A stretch of 43,178 nucleotides of DNA from an uncultured Prevotella sp. GTDB taxonomy: Bacteria; Bacteroidota; Bacteroidia; Bacteroidales; Bacteroidaceae. The stretch covers positions 1 through 43,178 of the forward strand of contig CAJOFE010000023.1 of NCBI GenBank assembly GCA_905233825.1. Reading direction: 5' to 3'. A program made the translations under genes and the position numbers. Shown piece after piece: positions 15,279 through 25,704 of the stretch. The notes beneath the pieces were generated by a model. That model did no database searches, was not told the origin of the DNA, and worked only from the letters and a program-made list of their open reading frames with translations. Position 1 is the stretch's first letter. Every line of letters begins with the position of its first letter.

Positions 15279-17786
15279 TTAATTGTGGAACACCAGGCCG
15301 TCGCCAAACTCGTCGATGACGATGGGACGCTCGCGGCTTACCTCGTCGGCCAGCAGCTTGCGCGACAACTCGTTGAGCACATGGTGCTGGATGGCACGCT
15401 TCACGGGACGGGCACCCATATCGGGGTCGTAGCCCTCCTGAGCCAGCCAGTTCACGGCATGGTCGGTGACCTCCAGCTGGAAGCCCTGCGGCTCGAGCAT
15501 CTTCTTAACCCTGTCTAACTGCAGGCGCACCACCTGTGCCACCTCGTCCTTGCTGAGTTGCTGGAAGGTAATAATCTCGTCGATACGGTTCAGGAACTCG
15601 GGGCGCATCACCATCTTCAACTGTTCGCGCGTAGCGTTCGAGGTCATGATGATAATAGTGTTCTTAAAGTCGGCAGTACGACCCTTGTTGTCGGTCAGGC
15701 GTCCGTCGTCCAACACTTGCAAGAGGATATTGAATACGTCGGGGTGGGCCTTCTCAATCTCGTCGAAGAGCACCACGCTGTAGGGCTTGCGGCGTACGGC
15801 CTCAGTGAGCTGTCCGCCCTCGTCGTAACCCACGTAGCCCGGAGGGGCTCCGATAAGCCTTGAGACGGTGTGCTTCTCCTGATATTCCGACATATCGATA
15901 CGCGTCATCATGGTCTCGTCGTTGAACAGGTATTCGGCTAGTGCCTTGGCCAGCTCGGTCTTACCCACGCCTGTCGTTCCCATGAAGATGAACGAGGCGA
16001 TAGGTCGCTTTGGGTCTTGCAGGCCAGCACGGCTGCGGCGCACGGCATCGCTGACGGCACGGATGGCCTCGTCCTGCCCAATGACACGCTTATGCAGTTC
16101 CTCCTCCAGATGCAGTAGTTTCTCGCGTTCGCTCTGCATCATGCGGCTCACGGGAATGCCTGTCCAACGGCTGACCACCTCGGCAATGTCATCAGCAGTA
16201 ACTTCCTCGCGCACCAGCGAGTTGCCGCCCTGTGCAGAAGCCAGTTGCTGCTGGATAGCTTTGATGTCGTCTTCAAGTCCCTTCAGTTTTGAATAGCGTA
16301 TCTCAGCCACCTTACCATAGTCGCCCTCGCGCTCTGCACGCTCTGCTTCCAGCTTCAGGTTCTCCATTTCCTGCTTGTCCTGTTGGATCTTGTTGATGAG
16401 TTGGCGCTCGCCTTCCCATTTAGCACGGAACTGGGTCTCCTGCTCGCGCAGCTCGTTTATCTCCTTATCCAACTGCTCCAGCTTGGGCTTGTCGTCCTCA
16501 CGCTTGATGGCCTCGCGCTCAATCTCCAGCTGAGCTAGGCGACGCGTAATCTCGTCAAGTTCCTCAGGCACCGAGTCGCGCTCCATACGTAGCTTAGCGG
16601 CAGCCTCGTCCATCAAGTCAATGGCCTTATCGGGAAGGAAACGCTCCGTGATGTAGCGCTCTGAGAGCTGCACGGCAGCAATACAGGCATCGTCCTGAAT
16701 ACGCACTTTGTGGTGGTTCTCATAGCGTTCCTTCAAGCCTCGAAGAATGGAGATAGCTGAAAGCTCGTCGGGCTCATCGACCATTACCGTCTGGAAACGG
16801 CGCTCGAGGGCCTTATCCTTTTCGAAATACTTCTGATATTCATTCAATGTGGTGGCGCCAATGGCACGCAACTCGCCACGCGCCAATGCAGGCTTCAGAA
16901 TGTTGGCAGCATCCATAGCGCCTTCTCCCCCACCCGCTCCTACAAGCGTGTGGATCTCGTCGATAAAGAGGATGATGCGCCCGTCGGCCTTCGTCACCTC
17001 GTTGATGACGCTCTTCAGACGCTCCTCGAACTCGCCCTTGTACTTCGCGCCAGCCACCAGCGCACCCATATCGAGCGAATAGACTTGTTTGTCTTTCAGA
17101 TTTTCAGGCACGTCGCCACGCACGATACGTCCAGCCAGGCCTTCGACAATGGCCGTCTTACCTGTGCCCGGCTCGCCAATGAGAATAGGATTGTTCTTCG
17201 TACGACGGGAAAGAATCTGTAGCAGACGACGTATCTCGTCATCACGTCCGATGACAGGGTCAAGCTTACCCTGACGGGCGAGGCTGACCAGGTTCTTGGC
17301 ATATTTCTCTAATGACTGGTAGTTGTCCTCCGCACTCTGCGACTGCACCTTCTGACCCTGTCGCAGTTCAAGAATTGCCTGTTGCATGTCTTTAGCAGTA
17401 GCACCACCATCCTTCAGCATGCGGCTCACAGTACTGTTCACCTCAAGCAAAGCCAATAAAAGAGGTTCGCAAGAAACGAACTCGTCGCCCATCTGCTGCG
17501 ACAGCTCCTGTGCTTTCAGCAGTACCTTGTTGCAATCGTTAGAGAGATAGGGTTCGCCACCCTGCACACGAGCCAGGTGCTGCATCTCCTGTTGGCAGAG
17601 CATAGCTATCTGCTGGGCATTGACGCCTAACTTCTGGAAGATGAAGCCCACCACGTCGCGAGCCTTATCCAGCAGGGCCGCCATCAGGTGTACGGGTTCG
17701 ATGCTCTGCTGTCCGTTCTGTCGCGCCAGATTCACGGCTTGCTGCACCGTTTCCTGCGCCTTGATCGTAAATTTGTCTAATGTCAT
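15279..17786 (-). CDS. clpB: ATP-dependent disaggregase ClpB
   Basis: An 835-residue Hsp100 chaperone that works with DnaK to dissolve protein aggregates. Order: Clp N-domain (1-145), AAA1 with Walker A GEPGTGKT (204-211), middle coiled coil (about 400-520), AAA2 with Walker A GTTGVGKT, then the C-terminal small domain. It is shorter than usual (about 860). Around residues 713-730, between sensor-1 (MTSN) and RPEFLNRID, only about 10 residues stand where E. coli ClpB has about 30. The upstream region carries paired palindromes that may serve heat-shock control. Monocistronic, with a hairpin terminator downstream. Confidence 0.95.
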   Translation of the reverse strand: MTLDKFTIKAQETVQQAVNLARQNGQQSIEPVHLMAALLDKARDVVGFIFQKLGVNAQQIAMLCQQEMQHLARVQGGEPYLSNDCNKVLLKAQELSQQMGDEFVSCEPLLLALLEVNSTVSRMLKDGGATAKDMQQAILELRQGQKVQSQSAEDNYQSLEKYAKNLVSLARQGKLDPVIGRDDEIRRLLQILSRRTKNNPILIGEPGTGKTAIVEGLAGRIVRGDVPENLKDKQVYSLDMGALVAGAKYKGEFEERLKSVINEVTKADGRIILFIDEIHTLVGAGGGEGAMDAANILKPALARGELRAIGATTLNEYQKYFEKDKALERRFQTVMVDEPDELSAISILRGLKERYENHHKVRIQDDACIAAVQLSERYITERFLPDKAIDLMDEAAAKLRMERDSVPEELDEITRRLAQLEIEREAIKREDDKPKLEQLDKEINELREQETQFRAKWEGERQLINKIQQDKQEMENLKLEAERAEREGDYGKVAEIRYSKLKGLEDDIKAIQQQLASAQGGNSLVREEVTADDIAEVVSRWTGIPVSRMMQSEREKLLHLEEELHKRVIGQDEAIRAVSDAVRRSRAGLQDPKRPIASFIFMGTTGVGKTELAKALAEYLFNDETMMTRIDMSEYQEKHTVSRLIGAPPGYVGYDEGGQLTEAVRRKPYSVVLFDEIEKAHPDVFNILLQVLDDGRLTDNKGRTADFKNTIIIMTSNATREQLKMVMRPEFLNRIDEIITFQQLSKDEVAQVVRLQLDRVKKMLEPQGFQLEVTDHAVNWLAQEGYDPDMGARPVKRAIQHHVLNELSRKLLADEVSRERPIVIDEFGDGLVFHN

Positions 17787-17856
17787 AATCGTTCTCCTTT
17801 CTGATTAGTTTTTCACAACAACCATGCATCAAAGAATATGCCGCTGAAAGGCTTTA

Positions 17857-17891
17857 CGACAAAACGTCAGCGCAGAGCGACAGAATGTCAG
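17857..17891. promoter_or_regulatory. Paired palindromic sites upstream of clpB
   Basis: Two related 14-bp boxes, CGACAAAACGTCAG at 17857-17870 and CGACAGAATGTCAG at 17878-17891. The second contains a perfect GACA-GAA-TGTC palindrome. Their 21-bp offset equals two helical turns, placing both on one DNA face. They lie 71-105 bases upstream of the clpB start, fitting an operator or activator site; the regulator is unknown. Confidence 0.5.
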
Positions 17892-17991
17892 AAGGAGAAA
17901 AGAGCTGTTTACCAAGAGCCAAAAGCCGAAACAAATAGTTAAACTTTCTAATAAATGCCCCAACAGCCATACATATTTAAATAAAAAGAAC

Positions 17992-17999
17992 TATCTTTG
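17992..17999 (+). promoter_or_regulatory. Promoter -7 element of the macroglobulin operon
   Basis: TATCTTTG, 29 bases before the ATG at 18029. It would drive the run of six genes ending at 30292. Confidence 0.7.
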
Positions 18000-18028
18000 C
18001 ATGACATAAACCGTAAAACAACGAAATT

Positions 18029-21000
18029 ATGACTAAGAAATTCCTATTTATCGTAACCATAGCCATTCTAATGCCCATGATAATGAATGCCCAGACCTAC
18101 ACCACCCTGTGGAAGCAGGTGAAAGAAGCTGAGCAGAACGACCTGCCCCAGACGGAACAGCAGGTGCTCAGCCGTATAGCAGAGAAAGCCCAACAGGAGC
18201 AGGCTTACGGCCAACTGCTGAAAGCCGAGTTGCAAAGGGCGCGCTCAGTGTGCAGCGTCAGTCCTGACTCGCTGAAGCCAGAAGTGGAGCAACTGAAGCA
18301 ACGTGCAGCACAGGCCGAAGCAGACATCCCCCTACAGTCTATCTACTACTGCGTGTTAGGCTATATCTACAATAACAACCGCTGGTTGGACGAAGACCGC
18401 TATCAGGAAATCGCACAGGATTATTACGAAAAGGCGATGGCCCACCCCGATGAGCTGGCCGCCGTGAAGGCTACCGACTACGAGCCTTTTGTGCTGAAAG
18501 GACAGGATAGCCGCTACTTCGGCGATGACCTGCTGAGCCTCATCGGCTGGCAGACAAAACGTTATAGCGTGCTGCGCGACTATTATCAGAAAACCGGCAA
18601 TCGCCGAGCCACCCTGCTGGCCAGCGACTGGATGCTCGCATGGGAAGAACCCGATGAAAGGGAGTCGCTGAACAAATCTAAGCACATCCAGCGACTGGAC
18701 TCGCTCATCGATGAATATCAGGATTTAGTAGAGTGTGGCGAAGTAGCCATCGACCGTTTTGAATATATGGACGAAGAGACCGATGCTACCCGCGAGCAGA
18801 AATGGCAATACATTAATATGGCCTTGGAGCGCTGGGGAGCCTGGCCGCGCATGAACCAGCTACGCAATGCCCAGCGACGGCTATCCCAGCCTATGTTCGA
18901 TGCGCTGGTGCGTGAGAAAGTAATGATTCCCCAGCAAAGCCAGATGATCATGCTGAACCAACTGCGCAACATCACCGAGTTGACGCTGCGAGTATATAAG
19001 GCCAACGTGAACGGCGACACCAATCTAAACCCCGAAATCCCCAATGACTACAAAAAGCTAAAGCCCCTGCTGACAGCCATGTCCGAGCTGACACAGACCC
19101 ACCAGTATGTGGGCAAGCGCCCCTATGAAATTTTCGAAGACTCCATCGAATTGGCTGGCCTGCCTGTAGGCGTGTACCTGTTGGAGATGGAAAGTCAGCC
19201 TGCCACCGAAGTGGCCCGCTGCCTCTATTTCGTCAGCGATGTGCGCGTACTCTCTCAGGCGCTACCCAATAACCTGTTGCGTATCGTAGCCGTCAATGCC
19301 ACTACTGGACAACCCATCAAGGGAGCCACTGTTACGGTAGAGATGGGCTACGGACAAAATAAGAAAAGCACTAAGCTGACCAGCGATGAACAGGGCGAAT
19401 GCCAGTATCAGTTTGAACGCAACGGAAACTATACCCTACACGTACAGACACCAAACGACAAGGCATGTCCCCCTATGGACACCTATGGCCGCTTCACATA
19501 CAATGATCGCGACCATACTCATACCAGTACCGACATCTATACAGATCGCGCCATCTACCGTCCAGGACAGACAGTGCATTGTGCAGCCATTGTCTATTAC
19601 ACAGCAAACGGTCGCGACCACGCAGCCGTCAAGGACAAGGAGGTGAACTTCCAGCTACGCGATGCCAATCATAAAGTGGTGAGCGAGCAACGCATCACTA
19701 CCGACGAATACGGAACCGCTGCCACCCAGTTCACCCTGCCTTTACAAGGATTGACAGGCAACTTCAGCATTCGTGCTAATGGGGAAACACACTATTTCAA
19801 AGTGGAAGAGTACAAACGACCTGCCTTTGAAGTGGATATTCCCCGTGTAGCCGAGAACTACGAAGACGGCGACACCGTCGTGGCCCGAGGCACAGCCCGC
19901 TCGTATGCCGGCGTACCCGTACAGGGAGCGAAGGTTAAATACAAGGTGAAGCGCACACGCGCATTCTGGTGGATGAGCTACTCGCGCTATTGGGGTGAAG
20001 GCTATATCGGCACTGGAAGGAACGACGAGCTGCTGGCCGAAGGCGAGACCGTGACTGACGACAAGGGTCAGTTCACCGTTGACATGCCGATGGTGCTGCC
20101 TATGACGCCGTATCCCATGTTTTATAACTTCGTACTCACAGCTGACGTAACCGATCAGGCTGGCGAGACGCATCAAGGAACAATGTCGCTGCCGTTGGGC
20201 AATCGCAAGACGGCCTTCAGTGCCACCCTGCCAGAGAAGGTGCTCAGCGAGGGCGACGTAAAGATAGCCTTCCACCAGCAGAATGCCGCTGGCATTGATC
20301 TCGACGCCACCGTGCGCTATCGCTTCGACGGCACAGGTCGGTGGCAGGAAGTGAAGACCAACCAGCTGGTGAACATGCCACAGCTGAAGAGCGGCAAGCA
20401 CACCCTAAACGCCATCTGCGAGACAGACACGCTAGAGCAAGACTTCGTAGTGTTCTCATTAGACGACACACGTCCTGTTGCTGATACCCGTAGCTGGTTC
20501 TACGCCAGTCACGATCAGTTCCCCTGGAGCGGCAATCCTGTTACCGTGCAGGCAGGCAGCAGCGACAAGCAGGTGCACATGCTCTATACCGTCATCAGCG
20601 GCGACAGCCTGCTGGAAAGCGGAACCGTCGATATCTCCAACGAGCTCATCAATAGGAAGTTCCAATATAAGGAAGAATATGGCGACATGCTGCTCATCAA
20701 CTACGCATGGATGAAAGACGGTAAAAGCTATACGTGGAACACCACCATCCGCCGTCCTATGCCCGACATGCATCTCGACATGAAGTGGAAGACCTTCCGC
20801 AACCACCTCATACCTGGACAGCAGGAAGAATGGACGCTCGTTGTCACCAAGCCCGACGGCACATCTGCAGACGCCCAGCTCATGGCTACGCTCTACGACA
20901 AGAGCCTCGACCAACTGACATCGCACTCTTGGCAGCTGGCACCTGTACTCGCCTTGTCCATGCCCAGCACCCACTGGTCAGTACCCGACTTCAGAAGTGA

Positions 21001-23560
21001 GGGGCTGTTTGGCAATAAGAACATACAATGGCTGAATGTACCCAATTTGGAATTCAACCACTTCGACTACGAAGTATTTCCCAGCTACAGCTATGGCCGT
21101 CGCCCGATTAGATTGAGGGGCAGGGGTGGTGTTCTCTATGACGAAGCCCCAATGATGATGGCCGCTGCCAATACCGAGGCATTGGTGTTGCAAGAAGTGG
21201 CCGTAGCGAAACAAAGCGCAGATGTTGATAATTCCTTGCAGGGACGTATCGCTGGAATGGACATTATTGGCAGCAAGGATGAAGAGCCCAAGCAGGCAGA
21301 GGTATCAGTGCGCGAGAACCTACAGGAAACAGCCTTCTTCACGCCGCAATTAGTCTGCGACAGCACAGGACTGGTCACGATGAAGTTCACCCTACCTGAG
21401 AGCCTTACCACATGGCGTTTCCTCGGCGTGGCCCATACACGTGACATGATGTACGGCTCCATTAGCGACGAAACCGTAGCCCGCAAGGATGTGATGATAC
21501 AGCCCAACATGCCGCGCTTCCTGCGTCAAGGTGACGAGGGCACCATCAGCGCCCGCATCATGAACATGAGCGATGCACCTGTCAGCGGCACCGCTATGCT
21601 GCAGCTACTCGACCCAGAGACGGAACACGTCGTGCTGGAACAGAAGCAACAAGTCACGGTGAAGGACAGCTCGACAGTTGCCGTCACCTTCCCCGTCAGT
21701 CCTAACACCTCGCAGCTATCCCAGTACTCCCTGCTCATTGCAAGGGTAAGCATTGCCACGCCGAATCATAGCGACGGTGAACAGCACTATCTGCCCCTGC
21801 TGCCTAACACCGAGCGTGTGACCGTTACCTTGCCTTTCACGCAGATAGCACCAGGTACGAAGGAAATAGACCTGAGAACCATTGTTCCTGAAGCAGTAGC
21901 AAATTCTAAACTCACCATTGAGTACACCAATAATCCTGTCTGGCTGATGATACAGGCATTGCCAGCCGTAGGACATCCCCACGACGACTGCGCTATCTGT
22001 CAGGTCACATCACTCTATGCCAACAGTATCGGACGACATATCCTGAAGAAGAACCCCACCGCCAAGCACGTTTTCGAACAGTGGAAGCAGGAAGGCACAT
22101 CACTCACATCTCTCAACTCTCAACTCCAGAAGGATGAAGAACTGAAAGACCTGCTGTTGAACGAGACGCCCTGGGTGATGGATGCTGACCGTGAGCAGGA
22201 GCAGAAACAGCGACTGGCCGATTTCTTCGACCAGAACATCATCGACAACCGACTGACTACAGCCATAGAAAACCTGCTCAAGTTACAGAACAGCGACGGC
22301 TCGTGGAGTTGGTGGCCAGGCATGCAAGGCTCGACCTACATGACCACCGCCGTCAGTGAGATTCTAGTGCGCCTGAATGAGATGACCGGCCAACAGGAGG
22401 ACACCAAGAAGATGCTCAGCAAGGCCTTCGACTATCTGGGCGATGACATCGTGGAACTTGTGAAGGAAATGAAGAAGGAGGAGAAAAAAGGCATTAAGCA
22501 GACTTTCCCCACCCGCCAGGCTCTGGAGTGGCTCTATATGTGCGCCCTTGACGGCAGACAACTACCTGCAAAGGTACAGGAAGCCAACAACTACCTGAAG
22601 AACCTTCTGAAGAAAGAGGTGAAAAACCAGACTATCATGGAGAAAGCTCTCTCAGCCATCATTCTCGACAACAAGAGCTACATCAAGAGTCTGAAGGAAT
22701 GGACGGTATATAAGGAAGACATTGGACGGTACTATGACACACAGCGTGCTGGCTACTCCTGGCGCGACTATAAGATTCCTACACAGGTGGCTGCTATCGA
22801 GGCTCTGAAACGACTGACGCCACAGGATACCATAACCATCAGTGAGATGCAACGCTGGCTGCTGCAAGAGAAGCGTAACCAGGCATGGGACACTCCACTG
22901 AACAGTGCTGATGCCATCTATGCCTTCCTCGACGGTAACGCACAGGCATTGGCTCCGCAACAGAAGACCATGCTCAGTATCGATGGAAGAACTCTCGAAA
23001 CCAGCGATGCTACAGCTGGCATCGGCTATGTGAAGACGGCGCAGCAATACAATGGTGAGAAGACGTTTACTGCCGAGAAAACCAGTACAGGCACTTCGTG
23101 GGGAGCCGTGTATGCCCAATTCACACAGCCTGCCCGCGACATTAACGACCAGCAGAGCGGTATCAGCGTGAAACGTGAAATACTCATTGACCACTCACTA
23201 CTCACCACTTATCATTCACCATTGAAAGTGGGCAACCGTATCACCATCCGCATCACCATCGAGGCTGATCGCGATTATGATTTTGTGCAGGTGCAGGACA
23301 AACGGGCAGCTTGTTTGGAACCCGTGAAGCAGTTGAGTGGCTATGACTGGCGTGGCGGTTACTACTGCGCACCTAAAGACTACACCACTAATTATTTCTT
23401 CGATTGTCTAGCCAAAGGCCGTCACGTCATCGAGACCGAATACTACATCGATCGCGAAGGAACCTACGAGACAGGCAGCTGCACGGCACAATGCGCCTAT
23501 AGCCCCGAGTTCCGTGGTTCTACCAAGTCAATAACTATTAACGTTGCACCCAATAAATGA
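18029..23560 (+). CDS. Alpha-2-macroglobulin family protein, thioester lost
   Basis: An 1843-residue exported protein (signal peptide ending near MNAQ). Macroglobulin MG domains with the MG2-type TDRAIYRPGQTVHCAAIVYY (about residue 505) are followed by the family segment LPESLTTWRFLGVAHTRDM (about 1128) and a helical TED-like domain (about 1290-1600). Bacterial relatives trap proteases in the envelope. The thioester site that reads CxEQ in many relatives is here C-A-I-C-Q at residues 1321-1325, so a thioester is unlikely. Residues about 1046-1078 carry LQEVAVAKQ...LQGRIAGMDI, resembling a TonB-receptor plug. Two heptamer arrays lie in frame (22099-22126, 23181-23229). Confidence 0.9.
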   Translation: MTKKFLFIVTIAILMPMIMNAQTYTTLWKQVKEAEQNDLPQTEQQVLSRIAEKAQQEQAYGQLLKAELQRARSVCSVSPDSLKPEVEQLKQRAAQAEADIPLQSIYYCVLGYIYNNNRWLDEDRYQEIAQDYYEKAMAHPDELAAVKATDYEPFVLKGQDSRYFGDDLLSLIGWQTKRYSVLRDYYQKTGNRRATLLASDWMLAWEEPDERESLNKSKHIQRLDSLIDEYQDLVECGEVAIDRFEYMDEETDATREQKWQYINMALERWGAWPRMNQLRNAQRRLSQPMFDALVREKVMIPQQSQMIMLNQLRNITELTLRVYKANVNGDTNLNPEIPNDYKKLKPLLTAMSELTQTHQYVGKRPYEIFEDSIELAGLPVGVYLLEMESQPATEVARCLYFVSDVRVLSQALPNNLLRIVAVNATTGQPIKGATVTVEMGYGQNKKSTKLTSDEQGECQYQFERNGNYTLHVQTPNDKACPPMDTYGRFTYNDRDHTHTSTDIYTDRAIYRPGQTVHCAAIVYYTANGRDHAAVKDKEVNFQLRDANHKVVSEQRITTDEYGTAATQFTLPLQGLTGNFSIRANGETHYFKVEEYKRPAFEVDIPRVAENYEDGDTVVARGTARSYAGVPVQGAKVKYKVKRTRAFWWMSYSRYWGEGYIGTGRNDELLAEGETVTDDKGQFTVDMPMVLPMTPYPMFYNFVLTADVTDQAGETHQGTMSLPLGNRKTAFSATLPEKVLSEGDVKIAFHQQNAAGIDLDATVRYRFDGTGRWQEVKTNQLVNMPQLKSGKHTLNAICETDTLEQDFVVFSLDDTRPVADTRSWFYASHDQFPWSGNPVTVQAGSSDKQVHMLYTVISGDSLLESGTVDISNELINRKFQYKEEYGDMLLINYAWMKDGKSYTWNTTIRRPMPDMHLDMKWKTFRNHLIPGQQEEWTLVVTKPDGTSADAQLMATLYDKSLDQLTSHSWQLAPVLALSMPSTHWSVPDFRSEGLFGNKNIQWLNVPNLEFNHFDYEVFPSYSYGRRPIRLRGRGGVLYDEAPMMMAAANTEALVLQEVAVAKQSADVDNSLQGRIAGMDIIGSKDEEPKQAEVSVRENLQETAFFTPQLVCDSTGLVTMKFTLPESLTTWRFLGVAHTRDMMYGSISDETVARKDVMIQPNMPRFLRQGDEGTISARIMNMSDAPVSGTAMLQLLDPETEHVVLEQKQQVTVKDSSTVAVTFPVSPNTSQLSQYSLLIARVSIATPNHSDGEQHYLPLLPNTERVTVTLPFTQIAPGTKEIDLRTIVPEAVANSKLTIEYTNNPVWLMIQALPAVGHPHDDCAICQVTSLYANSIGRHILKKNPTAKHVFEQWKQEGTSLTSLNSQLQKDEELKDLLLNETPWVMDADREQEQKQRLADFFDQNIIDNRLTTAIENLLKLQNSDGSWSWWPGMQGSTYMTTAVSEILVRLNEMTGQQEDTKKMLSKAFDYLGDDIVELVKEMKKEEKKGIKQTFPTRQALEWLYMCALDGRQLPAKVQEANNYLKNLLKKEVKNQTIMEKALSAIILDNKSYIKSLKEWTVYKEDIGRYYDTQRAGYSWRDYKIPTQVAAIEALKRLTPQDTITISEMQRWLLQEKRNQAWDTPLNSADAIYAFLDGNAQALAPQQKTMLSIDGRTLETSDATAGIGYVKTAQQYNGEKTFTAEKTSTGTSWGAVYAQFTQPARDINDQQSGISVKREILIDHSLLTTYHSPLKVGNRITIRITIEADRDYDFVQVQDKRAACLEPVKQLSGYDWRGGYYCAPKDYTTNYFFDCLAKGRHVIETEYYIDREGTYETGSCTAQCAYSPEFRGSTKSITINVAPNK
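22099..22126. repeat. Short heptamer array inside the macroglobulin gene
   Basis: Degenerate units with two perfect TCAACTC copies (22113-22126). It encodes the polar stretch SLTSLNSQL. Confidence 0.5.
23181..23229. repeat. Heptamer array inside the macroglobulin gene, C-terminal
   Basis: About seven degenerate units (TACTCAT, TGACCAC, TCACTAC, TCACCAC, TTATCAT, TCACCAT, TGAAAGT). It is in frame, residues about 1718-1734, just before the conserved C-terminal domain. Confidence 0.65.
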
Positions 23561-24603
23561 TGAAAAGATATATATATTCCCTATTATTATTCTTTCCGCT
23601 TGTAGCAGGAGCGCAGAAGCTCACTATCAACAAGACGACTATTGATGTGGGCAAGACCGGCTTCGAAGTTCCCGTCACAGCTACCTTTGAGCTACGCAAC
23701 AAGAGTTCGAAGCAGATGATCATCAGCAAACTGGAAACCGACTGCGGATGTACCACCGTTGATGGACCAAAGACCGTTGCTGCTGGTGAGCGCTTTACCA
23801 TTTCGCTGACTTACGATGCCCGCATGCTAGGCCACTTCACCAAGCAGGTAGCCCTTTACAGCAACGCCACCAATGAGCCTGTCTATTTGAAGATGAAAGG
23901 CGTGGTGCTGACTGACGTGGTAGATTATTCTAAACGCTACCCCTACGACCTGAACGGACTGTTAGCCAGTATCAACAATGTGGAGTTCGACGACGTGAAG
24001 AAAGGTGAGACCCGTGAGGTGGAAATTAACCTGATGAACAACACAGAGAATGACATGACTCCTAACATGTTGCACCTACCCACATACCTTCATGCGCTGG
24101 CTATGCCCGAGACACTGGAGCCCAACCGCAGCGGCAAGATTATTCTGACGCTGAATTCGGAAGAGGTGCACCAATATGGTCTGTCGCAGGTATCCATATA
24201 CTTGGCTAAAAAGCTTGGTGAGAGGATTAGCAACGAGACAGAGATTCCCGTCAGCGTGGTACTGCTACCCGACATGAGCAACTTTGAAGGGGTGAATAGC
24301 GAGCAGGCACCCCAACTGGAGCTCTCTGCCGAGATGTTGAATCTTGATGCTCACCATAAGAACGGTACTATTATTATGACCAACAAAGGACAGTCGCTAC
24401 TCAAGATTACGTCATTGCAAATGTTTACTGGCGGCGTAAAAGTAAAGCTACCCAAACAGGAGCTGCAACCAGGCGAATCGACGAAGTTGCGTGTCACCAT
24501 CATCCCCGACCAAATACGCAAGGCACGCTCTAAGCCACGTGTCCTCATGATTACTAACGACCCCAACCACTCGAAAGTGGTGATAACCATCAACGTAGAA
24601 TAA
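23557..24603 (+). CDS. DUF1573 domain exported protein
   Basis: A 348-residue protein with a signal peptide (YIYSLLLFFPLVAGAQ). The DUF1573 immunoglobulin-like domain covers about 25-115 with the hallmark ELRNKSSKQMIISKLETDCG followed by CTT; a second similar domain follows. DUF1573 proteins are common in Bacteroidetes envelopes and have no settled function. The start overlaps the macroglobulin stop (ATGATG) by four bases, so the two probably act or at least are made together. Confidence 0.85.
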   Translation: MMKRYIYSLLLFFPLVAGAQKLTINKTTIDVGKTGFEVPVTATFELRNKSSKQMIISKLETDCGCTTVDGPKTVAAGERFTISLTYDARMLGHFTKQVALYSNATNEPVYLKMKGVVLTDVVDYSKRYPYDLNGLLASINNVEFDDVKKGETREVEINLMNNTENDMTPNMLHLPTYLHALAMPETLEPNRSGKIILTLNSEEVHQYGLSQVSIYLAKKLGERISNETEIPVSVVLLPDMSNFEGVNSEQAPQLELSAEMLNLDAHHKNGTIIMTNKGQSLLKITSLQMFTGGVKVKLPKQELQPGESTKLRVTIIPDQIRKARSKPRVLMITNDPNHSKVVITINVE

Positions 24604-25704
24604 ATGGAACATCCTGAAAACAGCAGCGAATACGCTGGTCTGCAAGTGAATAGTGGCGTAGAACAGCCCAGCATCATCAATCCCTACCTGAAGCGCAATC
24701 GTTTCCGCCGTCAGGAAATCAGCGTTGCAGATATGGTAGAGGGTATTGTGAAGGGCGATATCACCATCCTTAGCCAAGCTGTTACGCTCATTGAAAGCGT
24801 AAACCCCACCCATCAGGCCAAAGCGCAAGAGGTCATAGAGAAATGCCTGCCTTACAGCGGACACAGCGTGCGCATCGGTATCAGCGGAGTGCCTGGTGCT
24901 GGCAAATCAACCAGTATCGACGAGTTCGGCATTCACCTGCTGAAAGAGAAAGGCGGACGGTTGGCTGTGCTGGCCATCGACCCATCATCGGAACGTAGCA
25001 AGGGTAGCATCCTAGGTGACAAGACACGTATGGAGAAACTTTCCGTACATCCAGATTCTTTCATCCGTCCCAGCCCGTCAGCAGGCTCATTAGGCGGTGT
25101 TGCCCGTAAGACCCGAGAAACCATCATCCTCTGCGAAGCTGCAGGCTTCGACAAGATTTTCGTGGAGACCGTCGGTGTAGGACAGAGCGAGACAGCATGC
25201 CACTCGATGGTCGATTTCTTCCTACTCATCCAGGTAGCTGGCACAGGCGACGAGTTGCAGGGCATCAAGCGCGGCATCATGGAAATCAGCGATGGCATTG
25301 TCATCAACAAATGCGACGGCGATAATGTGGAACGCTGTCAAATGGCAGCTACCAACTTTCGCAACGCTCTACACTTCTTCCCTATGCCAGAAAGCGGATG
25401 GGCACCGAAGGTGCTATGCTACTCAGGGTTCTACGGTACAGGAGTCAAAGAGGTATGGGATATGATATATCAGTATTTCGACTTTGTGAAGCAGAACGGC
25501 TATTTTGACTATCGCCGCAATGAGCAGGCCAAATACTGGATGTATGAGAGCATTAACGAGCATCTACGTTTGAACTTCTACAACAATCCCATTGTACAGC
25601 AACAACTGCAACAAGCGGAACAATCGGTGCTGAAAGGACAAAAAACCAGTTTCGTGGCTGCTCAAGACCTGTTAAACATGTACTATGGTGCAGATAGAGA
25701 TTGA
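24604..25704 (+). CDS. meaB: Methylmalonyl-CoA mutase-associated GTPase MeaB
   Basis: A 366-residue G3E-type P-loop GTPase (MeaB/ArgK). GISGVPGAGKST is Walker A (about residues 98-109), then AIDPSSERSKGSILGDKTRM, ETVGVGQSE and the base-recognition NKCDGDN. It guards and reloads adenosylcobalamin on methylmalonyl-CoA mutase in the succinate-propionate route. Its ATG follows the DUF1573 stop with no gap. The mutase genes are not in the window. Confidence 0.95.
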   Translation: MEHPENSSEYAGLQVNSGVEQPSIINPYLKRNRFRRQEISVADMVEGIVKGDITILSQAVTLIESVNPTHQAKAQEVIEKCLPYSGHSVRIGISGVPGAGKSTSIDEFGIHLLKEKGGRLAVLAIDPSSERSKGSILGDKTRMEKLSVHPDSFIRPSPSAGSLGGVARKTRETIILCEAAGFDKIFVETVGVGQSETACHSMVDFFLLIQVAGTGDELQGIKRGIMEISDGIVINKCDGDNVERCQMAATNFRNALHFFPMPESGWAPKVLCYSGFYGTGVKEVWDMIYQYFDFVKQNGYFDYRRNEQAKYWMYESINEHLRLNFYNNPIVQQQLQQAEQSVLKGQKTSFVAAQDLLNMYYGADRD

